A DNA stretch of 64,000 nucleotides from Anthopleura xanthogrammica (lineage: Eukaryota > Cnidaria > Anthozoa > Actiniaria > Actiniidae), in the NCBI GenBank assembly GCA_964019055.1, contig OZ025219.1, forward strand, positions 3,863,868-3,927,867, written 5' to 3'. Made by a program: the position numbers and the translations under genes. The notes beneath the pieces are model-generated. The model saw only the letters and a list, made by a program, of their open reading frames with translations, did no database searches and was not told the DNA's origin. Below, piece after piece: positions 54,845 through 64,000 of the stretch (the first letter of the stretch is position 1; each line of letters begins with the position of its first letter).

Positions 54845-55047
54845 CTTTAGTATAAATACAAAGGTGATTATACAAAATCGCGCGCTCTGATTGGTTTTCT
54901 ATCTCGGATTATCAGCCGATAATCACCTTTTCGGACAAAATGGCTGTCAGCGTGACCGTCGCGCTTTTAAAAAATAAAATATTTTCACTTTCAATGTTGT
55001 TTCCTTCTTTCTTTTTTGAAATAATCACCTTTTTATTTATACTAAAA
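54845..55047. mobile_element. Foldback element in an intron
   Basis: TAGTATAAATACAAAGGTGATTA near 54,848 is inverted near 55,045. A further palindrome GGTTATCGATGAATATTTACC and its inverse follow at 55,068-55,135. The central stem there also shows G-A/A-G tandem mismatches, and CGCC-TTC-GGCG lies at 55,141-55,151. Confidence 0.65.
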
Positions 55048-56549
55048 CAATTATTCACCTCAAGCTCAGTGGTTATCGATGAATATTTACCTCGCAGCTC
55101 GAAGACTCGCCGCTCGGTAAATATTCATCGATAATCACTTCGCCTTCGGCGAATAACTGCTAAATAATAAATGCCATCCTGAACCTGGGTATGACTAGGG
55201 TTTAGGACATGAGTCAAACAATTTTTGAAGTGTGATTTACTAACCTGCAAGTCAAACTCATCAATTAAGTGTTGCTGCTCTTTACTAAACACTTTCTTTC
55301 TGATGGTTTTGGCAATCTCTCTCCATGAAGTAAAAACCTAAAGTTTTAAAGTAAAATAATAAAAAAACATTTAAAGAAGTTCTTAAATATTTACTTCAAA
55401 ATGTACCATTTGTTACATATCAAACCATGTGGGATAATATGGCATGCTAGTTTGGATGAATTTATTAATTGCTTAGGATATATGAATAAGCGTAGAATTT
55501 GCTAGTTGACTTGAACTTTAAATATCCTTATGCCTTGGCCACATGTACAATGTGCCTGGCAACATTTGGTAATGTAACTTCTAATTTGCATGTACCTTGA
55601 TATAAAATTCCTGGGTCATTCGAGCACCATATTCACTCAAACCATCAAGTTAGGAAACAATGTTCTTCTTGCCCCTGTGGTTTTAATAATAAGTATCATT
55701 AATAATGGTCATATGACATTGTTGTTTTTTAAGTATTATAAGACAATGTTAACAAAGGACTACCTGCCTATCCACCTACCTCTGTTTTTGAGAAATGTCC
55801 TCAACATCTAGAAACAGTGAGTACTTCTTTAATTCGGTTTTCATTTCAACCAGATTTTTCTTCCATAAGTTTTGGTATTCAACCATCTTCGTATACGCCA
55901 CTTAAAAAAGACTAATTAGCATAATTTAGTACAACTTGTGCAATATCATATCGAATGATATTTATATGTTAAAGTGCATAATTATCACCCCTGAGACAAT
56001 AATTTCCGTATAGATTAAAAATTTGAATGTTAAATTATTTCTTGTTTTGCCTGATAGGTCTTAAAGTTATGAAGTTTTATACTTCTAATATGTTAATGAC
56101 TGTGACGTCAGGTAAGGCTTCATTAAATATACAAAATTAAATGGCTGACACAAACAGTATTCAAAAAGGACCATTATTTTACTCAAGGGTATTTTAAATT
56201 TGTTTTCTCATAATGGCCAGGGTTTAGTATTCCTAGTTACAAAAAATACACTCGAATACCTTACCTGACATCACAGTCATTATCATATATTTGGAAGTAT
56301 AAACTTTCATAACTTAGAGCTGGATCACTCAAATAAAGAAATATTTTACCATTATATATTTACTTCATACATGACTTGTATATAACATGTGAGGTATTAA
56401 AATAATACCTGATCCCACTAAAGGTATTTCTTCTTGATATTTGCCAAAGTCTCTTGTAAATGTCTCTTTTTTCTTCAATTTTTCATAGTACTGGAACAAA
56501 ACAAAAAAAGAAAGAAAAAGAAAAGCACAATTATTACCTATTATTACCA

Positions 56550-56760
56550 CTACTGGCGTGGGGGTGCGAATGCTCACCTCTCACCAAGGTGACCCGGGTT
56601 CAATTCCCAGGCTTGCATTAAATGTGGGTAAAGTTGTTTGTTATTCAGTTCCTTCCTGTGCTTCAAGGGTGTTTCTCCAGGTTATCAATCTTGAGTTTCC
56701 CCTAATTCAAACCTAGCTCTGTTGTGGTTGTCTCACACCAGACAAAGCTTAATATATTTT
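56550..56760 (+). mobile_element. tRNA-derived SINE (different family)
   Basis: A B-box GGGTTCAATTCCC lies at 56,588-56,600 with an A-box-like region about 45 bp before it. It is followed by a conserved-looking tail with GTGTTTCTCCAGG. It resembles SINE tails common in anthozoan genomes (recollection). It sits in the intron between the second and third exons of the KDZ-like gene. Confidence 0.6.
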
Positions 56761-57429
56761 TTAGATGTCACTCTTTGTATTTGTTTTTCAAATTATTACA
56801 GTTTCTATCAAACATTAATTTACCCGAACTTGTTGACTGCAAAATGATATTTTATTCAAGATGGTCTCTTTGGCCAATTTTGGATTTCTGAACTGTTTCT
56901 TCAATGACTCATGTGGTAAAGACTCCTGAACAATTTCTTCTACATTCTGAAGTATGTTTCTTTCAGTGTTTCCTAGTATGAGTAAAAGAAGACTTATTAA
57001 TTCTTTAACTTAGTGATAATTTATATGTTGGACACTTTTAATGTGATAAATATGAATATATATAAACCTGAGAAAGAAGTAACTTTAATATTCTGCTTGT
57101 CCACCACAGTTTGCTGCCCTTCTCTCATCTTTATTTTGATGCGGTCACCTGTTGTCTCTGGGCCATATTTTGCAAGGGCTGCATTGCATTCCTTTAATAC
57201 TCCAAGTTTGTGTGCATGCAGTCCCATGGAACCAAGTAGCTGTTCAGTGTTCCTGAGTTCACAGTGTAGAGCACAAAGATTGATGGAAGAAAGTTCTTCT
57301 TCCAAAAGAAATGTCAAATCATCTCTGATACCCTTAAAACTAAATACAGAACAAAAATACTATATTATCTAAATGATAGTTCTTATAATTTTATTTTCAT
57401 TAATACATTGATGCTCAATATAATTCCTT

Positions 57430-60160
57430 TGAACATTTCCAGTACCTTATTAAAGTGAATTCTAAGTGGTTGAGGATCATCACAGTTTACCGACCCCCAC
57501 CATCTGTCGTAAATGGACTAACTGTGCAACAGTTTTTCTCGGAGTTCTCAACTTTTTTGGAACTCTTAATATCTCTCCCAGGGCGAATTATAATATCTGG
57601 AGATTTTAATTTTCACCTAGACGATACTTCGAACAACCACGCAAGGGAATTCCTCGAACTACTAGAGGTCTTCAGTCTCACGCAGCATGTAAACCTGCCC
57701 ACTCATAGACTCGGCCACATCCTGCACTGTATAATAACCGAACAAGATGTAGATATTGTAAGGGACGTCTTCGCTCATACTTCTTGGATATCTGACCACA
57801 GCCTTGTGTCCTTCAATGTCTTGGTACCCAGACCTGTACTGTCTCATAAATCTTTAATCACTCGTAACTGGAAGTCTCTAGATGTGGAAACGTTTATTGA
57901 GGATATTACCAATGCTGACTTCGGCAATGCTTCCAATTCAGTTTCTGAATGTGCTTATCATTATCAGACCACACTGCAATCCTTAATTGACGACTATGTA
58001 CCATCACGCAAGAAGACAATATCACTACGTCCACGTGCCCCTTGGTTTACCAAAGAACTTAGTGATGAGAAGAGAAAGAAACGCCGTTTAGAACGTCGCT
58101 ATCGGAGAACGAAAACAACTGAAGATGCTAAACATTTCAAAGATCAATGTACCCACTACTGTGATATCCTTTCCACTACTAGAGAAACATTCTACAACAG
58201 TAAGATCCAAGAGAACTTAAAAGATACTTTTTTCTGTGGTTAATAAACGTTTACATCGCAATAATGAGGTTCAGCTGCCTGCCCACGACAATCTAAGCGA
58301 ACTTACCAACAGGTTTGCTGATTTCTTTGTACAAAAAATCAGCAAAATTCGTCTTGCACTTGGCACTCCATCATATGTCTCCTCTGAGAATCCGACATTT
58401 GACGTCAAGTGTAGGTTAACTGATTTTATTCCTGTTACATTGAAAGATGTGGAGTCGATGATTAACAATTCTAACAACAAATGCTGTAGCCTTGACCCTA
58501 TACCTACCTGGCTGCTCAAGAGATGTCTTCCACCACTTTCACCGGTCATCGCTAATATTATTAATCAGTCTCTACTATCCACTATGCCATCATCCTATAA
58601 AGAGGCTATTCTAACTCCTATGTTGAAGAAGCCTGATCTGAATACGGAAGAATTGAAGAACTATAGACCTATCTCCAATCTTTCGTATATATCTAAACTA
58701 ATTGAGAAAGTTGTAGCCAAGCAGATAACTGAGTATCTAAGTACTAACAATCTTGACGAGACTATACAGTCAGCCTACCGCTCCAACTATTCAACGGAAA
58801 CAGCCTTGTGCAGGATACATAACGACATCTTATGGGCATTGGATCGTGGTGAGGCTGTGTTATTCGTTTCATTGGACTTATCAGCCGCCTTCGACACCAT
58901 TGATCACCGGATTTTATTGGAACGTTTGGAACATTGCTTTGGATTCACTGGCAACTGTTTGAACTGGTTTAATTCTTACCTAGAAGGAAGGAAGTTGAAG
59001 GTCATAACTGATGGAATCCACTCTGAGTATAAAGATTTAAACTTTGGGGTACCACAGAGGTCTGTCCTTGGCCCAAAGCTTTTCACAATGTACTTACGTC
59101 CACTTGGTGACATAGCCCGCAGTCATGGTGTTCAGTTTCATGTCTATGCTGACGATTGTCAGCTCTATATCAGCTCCGATGATGGTTGGTAATGATGCGA
59201 TTTCCGTTTCCAAATCTGTTCGTCTTCTTGGTGTGGACATGGACTCTAACATGACTCTCAAAGGTCATGTCTGCAATATCGCGAAAAAGTGTTTCGCTAT
59301 CCTAAGAAACATGTTTAAAGTCAGGCAATGTCTCAATGAAACAGCTGCTAAGACAATAGTAAATACCATGGTTACGTCACATCTTGACTACTGTAATGCC
59401 ATCCTCTGTGGCTTGCCACAGTCAACACTCAATTATTTATCAAGGGTCCAGAAGCTGTCGGCACGTTTTATTTCAAAAACTGCCAAATACGACCACATTA
59501 CGCCAGTGATGAAAGAACTGCATTGGCTACCCATTGAACAGCGCATTCAGTACAAAATCTTAGTAATAACCTACAAGGCTATGAATGGAATTTCACCATC
59601 CTACATCGAAGAAATTATCAAGAAACGACCGCCAAAAAGAACAAGGGCTGACAACAATAATGATCTGGTAATACCAACTATAAAAAGGAACTCCTTTGGA
59701 GGAAGAGCACTGAGTTACACAGGCCCCACACTATGGAACACGCTCCCAAAAGAACTAAAGAAATGCACTGACATCCGTGACTTTAAGAAACAATTAAAGA
59801 CATTCTTATTTAAGAAAGCTTACTATAATTCGTAATTATATATCTTTAATCGACTTATTCATTTTACATTTAAACTTTTTGTGGATAGTTACATTATATA
59901 AGTTATAATTTCTATGATGCTGGCATCGTGTTTTAGTCGGCTTGTAGTGGGTCCTAGTCAATAGCTAGTGCTCACAGGAGAGCCGGTTATGTCAGGATGC
60001 TAGGATCTCTAAATTTTAATCTTATTTTATACATATATATTTTTTAATAGTTTATTCTATATTTATCCTTCTTGATACATCTTTATTTTATAATTGTAAA
60101 GCGTTATAGAGTACATTATATAACGCTTTAAAAATGTAATAAATTATTATTATCATTCAA
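57430..60160 (+). pseudogene. 5'-truncated CR1/L2-like LINE, ORF2 with frameshift and internal deletion
   Basis: It begins inside the endonuclease (IISGDFNFHLDD, SDHSLVSFNV), then a linker with RPRAPWFTKEL. A frameshift near 58,240 leads to the reverse transcriptase frame: NYRPISNLSYISKLIEKVV, FVSLDLSAAFDTIDH, GVPQRSVLGPKLFTMYL and catalytic YADD near 59,147. Right after YADD about 130 residues are missing, and the third frame (59,165-59,835) carries the C-terminal region (LLGVDMDSNMTLKGHV, LHWLPIEQRIQYKILV, RALSYTGPTLWNTLPKE). The 3' UTR ends with a small inverted repeat (AAAGCGTTATA / TATAACGCTTT) and TTATTATTATC at about 60,155, typical of L2/CR1 tails. Confidence 0.85.
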
Positions 60161-60300
60161 ATTATTTTTTCCGTCATTTTGATTGGCCGAGAGAACTGCA
60201 AATAACTGCCTACAAATAACGGTCTGCTCATGCGCATTACGGTACAAAGCCATTTTGCTGCAAATAATTCTGCTCATGCGCAGTAACGTTGCATTTGACA

Positions 60301-61541
60301 ATGGCTCGCTTCCCTGAACTGTCTGAAAAAGATTTGGAATGCTTAATAGACAGTAAAAATAGTCAAAATACCAAAAAAGCCACCAAAGTTGCCGTAAATG
60401 TTTTTAGACAGTATCTTAAGGAAAGAGAAATCCAAAGTTTGAGAGACTTGCAGGAGTTTTGAGAAAATTCTATGCTGAAGCAAGAAAGAAGGATGGCGGG
60501 CTTTACACGAAAGCTTCACTCGTCGGCATCCGATTTGGTCTTCAGCGGTTCTTCACATCGTATAAAATGGATATCATCAAAGACCCCGAGTTCACAGAAG
60601 CCAACACTGTCTATCAAGCAGAAATTTCAGAGCTTAAACGAGAAGGTAAAGCCAAAACACAGCACAAACCGCCTATCAACAACGAAGACATCAGAAAACT
60701 ATATGAAAGCAGGCTATTCAATTTGAATCAGCCAGACACACTTCAGAACAAAGTTTTCTTCGAGGTTATGCTATTCTTTTGCAAAAGAGGTCGCCAGAAT
60801 TTAAGAGAATTGAAGATAGAAGATTTCTCCATTGAAACTGACCCGTCTGGTGTGAGATATGTGGACAAAGTAAAGGATGAATTGACCAAGAACCACCGTG
60901 AGAACGACGAAGCTCAAGAAAAACAAGCTATGTTTGAAACTGTAGGACCTATGTGTCCAGTTCTGTCATTTGAAAAATATGTTTTTCATCTCAATCCCAA
61001 GAATCCTTACCTTTTCCGAAGACCAAAGAAAATTGTCAAGGACAGCGACACTGTTTGGTATGACAATATGGTCGTCGGTCAACGCACGCTTGGTGATAAG
61101 ATGAAGAACCTGTCTGCCGCTGCGAAGTTGTCGTTTCTCTACACAAACCACTCAATCAGAACAACGACAATCACAATACTTGACAAGAATGGCTTTGAAG
61201 CCCGGCATATTATGGCAGTCTCGGGGCATAAAAGTGAAAGCAGTATCCGTAGTTATGCATCCACAAGCATGAACACAAAGAGGAAAATGTCTGAGACATT
61301 GTCAATCGAACTGAACGACAAGAAACGGTCCGCCATTTTGCCAATCACAGATGGAAATTCCTCTTCATTGACGCCAGTTTATCATGAAATTGTACCAGTC
61401 AGTACACCTAGTACAAAGAGAATGGTCGAACCGCTTCTCACTGATTCCCAGGAGCAGCAAATTCTCAACGAGTTGAGTATCCAGCAGTCTCAACAGACTA
61501 TCAACAATTATTACAATTGTAGCTTGAACTTTGGCAACTGA
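60301..61541 (+). pseudogene. Crypton-type tyrosine recombinase, one frameshift
   Basis: ATG at 60,301 opens an N-terminal DNA-binding-like segment (SQNTKKATKVAVNVFRQYLK) that stops at 60,462. The rest is open one frame over from about 60,459 to 61,541 (360 codons). Catalytic residues in order: Arg in FFCKRGRQNLRELKIEDF, then HSIRTTTITILDKNGF (H-x-x-R), GHKSESSIRSYAS (His and the nucleophilic Tyr). The C-terminal tail is Gln/Asn rich, ending NNYYNCSLNF. Cryptons move by recombination through a circular intermediate. Only the single frameshift separates it from an intact gene, so it is young or domesticated and recently lost. Confidence 0.75.
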
Positions 61542-61786
61542 GTATAAATGAACGAAGCAAGACTTCAAAGACTTTAATATCAGTTCAAAACTTAACTTTA
61601 CTACATGATTTGAAAACATTTCTCAACTTTGTAGTTCGGCAATTTCAGCCGATTATTCTTTTAAAATATCTAGTTATTTTGTAATTTGAGTTCTGGAGTG
61701 AATATAAAACAATGAACTGACTTCTTTGTTATTGTTTGACTCGTGCGCACTGCTACACGAAGATTAGAAAAAATAATATAAATGAT

Positions 61787-61796
<10 letters not shown>

Positions 61797-61820
<24 letters not shown>

Positions 61821-61935
61821 CGTGATTTGTTAGTGTCTCGCAAGCAATTATTTGTCTCTGCCTTCGGCATCGGCAAATAATTATTGCTTGCTCGCCACTA
61901 ACAAATCACGATATTTTGCTCAACCTCGTCCAATA
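61797..61935. mobile_element. Foldback with C-GAA-G capped apex (minus strand)
   Basis: Arms CGCAAAATATCGTGATTTGT and its inverse. The apex at 61,857-61,871 reads on the minus strand TGCC-GAA-GGCA, then tandem A-G/G-A and C-G. A TTA microsatellite follows. Confidence 0.8.
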
Positions 61936-61940
61936 ATTGC

Positions 61941-61989
<49 letters not shown>

Positions 61990-61990
61990 C
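61941..61990. repeat. (TTA)n microsatellite
   Basis: About 16 uninterrupted TTA/ATT units. Confidence 0.95.
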
Positions 61991-62187
61991 ATATGCATTG
62001 TTCAAAGACAATAATACAGTACCTGCCAATATTAGCTTTTATTTGGCTGAGATGTGTCAAGCAAACAGAATCTGGTCCAAGATTGCATTTACAGTTCTGT
62101 TATATTGAACGAAGGAAATTGATATGAGTGAATTTCATTTTATAATAGCTATACAACCTTACTTTATATATATATATATATATAAAG

Positions 62188-62325
62188 TATCAAAAAACTG
62201 GATAATAAACCTTTACAGCCAAATTTTCGACTTTATTAAAAAGTCTTCATCAGCCCTTCATGAAGACCTTTTAATAAAGTCGAAAATTTGGCTGTAAAGG
62301 TTTATTATCCAGTTTTTTGATAAAT
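62188..62325. mobile_element. Long perfect foldback
   Basis: ATCAAAAAACTGGATAATAA begins an arm of about 60 bp that is almost perfectly inverted at 62,265-62,322, around a short loop near CATCAGCCCTTCATG. A TA dinucleotide run (62,164-62,184) flanks it. No GNA cap is present. Confidence 0.85.
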
Positions 62326-62397
62326 TATACATTGATTCTGGGAAAATGTTAAACACAAAGAAGATTTTGAAGATATATATATATTTAAGGAATATAA

Positions 62398-62556
62398 ACG
62401 GAGCGCGTGTCTATATACTGTGATATAAACACGCTGGGAGCTGTAGAGCAAGAGACAAGTCGTAGAGAAACACGAGGCGCAGCCGAGTGTTTCTTTGACT
62501 TCTCGAGTGATCTACAGCTCCAAGAGTGTTTATATCACAGTATATAGACACAAGCG
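62398..62556. mobile_element. Foldback with C-GCA-G capped apex
   Basis: Arms GTGTCTATATACTGTGATAT and its inverse. The apex CACGAGGCGCAGCCGAGTG at 62,471-62,489 folds as GGC-GCA-GCC, tandem A-G/G-A, then C-G, A-T, C-G. A partial copy of one arm lies near 63,868-63,925. Confidence 0.8.
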
Positions 62557-63939
62557 GACGTTTTATATTGCTTTTATAAAATATTTTGAACTATTTTACG
62601 ATAATAAGCTGATGAAATTGAAATTCTCCCAACTTAGTATCAAAAACAAGGCTTGTACGCATGACAAAAGTTTCATTGAGAGCAACCAAATTCCTTAGTA
62701 CAGAAATGGAATTTAACGAGGCAAAATCATTGAAAACTCTTTCAAAATCACGGCGAGAAATGTTCTGAAATCTTAATGAAACTACTGTAAAGTCGAAGAT
62801 GTACTGAAAATGAATTGAAGACGTGTTTTTATAAGATTAAACAGATGAGGTAAGGTTTGAACAGGAAATCTTTCAGCTCGTGGTGTACGCTTTGGCTGAT
62901 GTTCACAAGCTACAAGGACTGTAAGTTTATTTATTTTACAAGAATTTAAAAAGCTTAGAAGAAAAACTGGGAAAAAGCTTTCTTTTCTGAGCTCTCGCTG
63001 TCTTTTTCTACTTCGTCTACGACAGTAAAGAGTGACATAAGCCACACATTTCTGATAGTAAGGCCTTGTGAATTGTTTGGAGACAAATTTTTTCACGTTG
63101 GTAAATTCATAGGATTTTTGTGCTTTACATTTTCTTCTTTTCTCAGCCCTTCATACTCCTGATCGCTGCATTTAACATCTGATTCGATAAACTAAAAGAT
63201 GGATTTGAATTTATCTGAATACATCTGTTTTACGGGGGATTATTGAGATTTTTCAATGCAGTAGTGAATTTTTAGCAGCAAAGATCGACTTTATTCCTTG
63301 CCTTCCTTGTTTTAGCTTTGCCATAAAATATTCTCAGTTTTTTGTCAAGCTCTTCGTCATTCATTAAGTAAAACTCAGTCAGAATACCGTTTTCTTTTCG
63401 CTAAGCTGTTAAAATCACCATACGTTCTTTTAAAAATGACTTTTTTAAATATATCTTGTTGTTGTTGTTTTTGAAGCTGATGGTGGTTGTTTCGTACGCC
63501 TAGTTTTAACTTTTCGTAACTATGACTTTTACGCCAAACGCCGTTTAATATAAATAAAAATCAAGGCTTTCATGAATAAAACATAGGTTTAAATTTATTA
63601 TTTTATCATAATAGCACAGTATTTGCTTTCAAAAATGCACAATGTCCACTTAGCTTGGTATTTAGCTGATATTGCAGTGGATTTCTCCCTCTGATAGCTG
63701 AGAAAATCTTACTTTTTCATATTTATTTTGCACTGTCACTTATTTTTGGTTTAATGAATTGTTTCCTAGGAAATTAAAGTCTTCGAAACAAAATTACGGC
63801 TCTACTTTAACATTCAAATCATTTTCTTCCGTGATTTTTTGTTTTTTTTCTTTTCCTCAAAAGGCTGAGCGTGTCTCTGTCCTCTGATATAAACACGGTA
63901 GTCAGCAAATCAGAGCGCGCGTAGTATCTCAAATATTTT

Positions 63940-63943
<4 letters not shown>
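62557..63943. other. No gene seen
   Basis: A minus-strand frame of 104 codons (62,782-63,096) is basic but unrecognised. A partial foldback arm (GATATAAACACG) lies near 63,880. Confidence 0.55.

Positions 63944-64000
<57 letters not shown>
63944..64000. repeat. (AT)n microsatellite at the window end
   Basis: A pure AT dinucleotide run of at least 57 bp that continues past the end of the window. Confidence 0.95.

Larger units (their letters stand above)
54566..57339 (-). pseudogene. KDZ-like transposase, C-terminal exons (six exons)
   Basis: Exons on the minus strand, each with AG/GT ends: 57,339-57,068; 56,972-56,824; 56,490-56,409; 55,900-55,780; 55,338-55,241; 54,784-54,566. Phases agree across all junctions except between the fourth and fifth. 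The first exons are helical (LEEELSSINLCALHCELRNT, QNVEEIVQESLPHE). The last has FGPLLGTGDYGHMTIEHSSM, FRVFGSIREYSNQ, then TAG where related proteins continue, then ASHSMQRQLYSKATSHDRHG. This matches my recollection of the C-terminal region of KDZ (Kyakuja-Dileera-Zisupton) transposases, which are often linked to a Ulp1 protease as here. The catalytic N-terminal half is missing: a LINE lies upstream. Confidence 0.5.

Noticed and set aside
62782..63096. Basic 104-codon frame as a second polybasic peptide
   Set aside because: No signal peptide, unremarkable composition and no promoter or splice signal.

Overview
The window is eukaryotic nuclear DNA from an invertebrate animal, most likely a cnidarian (inference). 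It is AT-rich and dominated by transposable elements. The only spliced, non-bacterial gene structures use GT-AG introns. Transposon families include a Polinton/Maverick, a Ty3/gypsy LTR element, L1-like and CR1/L2-like LINEs, a Penelope-like endonuclease, a Crypton-type tyrosine recombinase, a KDZ-like transposase with a Ulp1 protease, tRNA-derived SINEs and many foldback elements. No conserved housekeeping gene was found, so the species call rests on the repeat repertoire and is not firm.

Region 1 (1-19.6 kb) is mostly non-coding. It holds MITE and foldback elements (1.55-2.44, 2.56-2.73, 8.65, 9.75, 9.84-10.69, 11.58, 16.87-17.29, 19.38 kb), a SINE (9.3 kb) and a 5'-truncated LINE (17.35-18.13 kb). 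One candidate host gene lies here: a minus-strand exon at 14,941-15,195 coding for a signal peptide followed by an extremely Arg/Lys-rich chain, with a TATA box upstream and a consensus splice donor.

Region 2 (19,625-45,671) is one 26-kb Polinton. It has about 0.9-kb terminal inverted repeats starting AGTA and a matching 7-bp target duplication (TATTCAT). Inside, in order, are a proline-rich gene carried in the TIR, protein-primed DNA polymerase B, a minus-strand retroviral-type integrase, a capsid-like protein, a packaging ATPase and a series of small membrane or virion-type genes. Most are broken by frameshifts and stops; a few small ones are intact. The element was later invaded by an internally deleted L1-like LINE (about 29.8-30.95 kb), a MITE-like insert (31.84-32.69 kb), a composite foldback/CACTA-like element (34.96-37.76 kb) and, most recently, a complete gypsy retrotransposon on the minus strand (37,858-44,324). 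The gypsy has identical 174-bp LTRs, an initiator-Met primer site, intact gag and pol, and a textbook -1 frameshift signal.

Region 3 (45.7-64 kb) holds a Penelope-type GIY-YIG remnant, a kinase pseudogene, a two-exon C2H2 gene, a 70-bp minisatellite, a minus-strand multi-exon KDZ-like transposase/Ulp1 gene cut by a CR1/L2-like LINE, a Crypton recombinase and further foldbacks.

The most unexpected signal is structural. Six foldback elements with unrelated arms, spread over 53 kb, share the same apex: a C-GNA-G triloop on a 3-4 bp GC stem, then a tandem G-A/A-G mismatch and a C-G pair.
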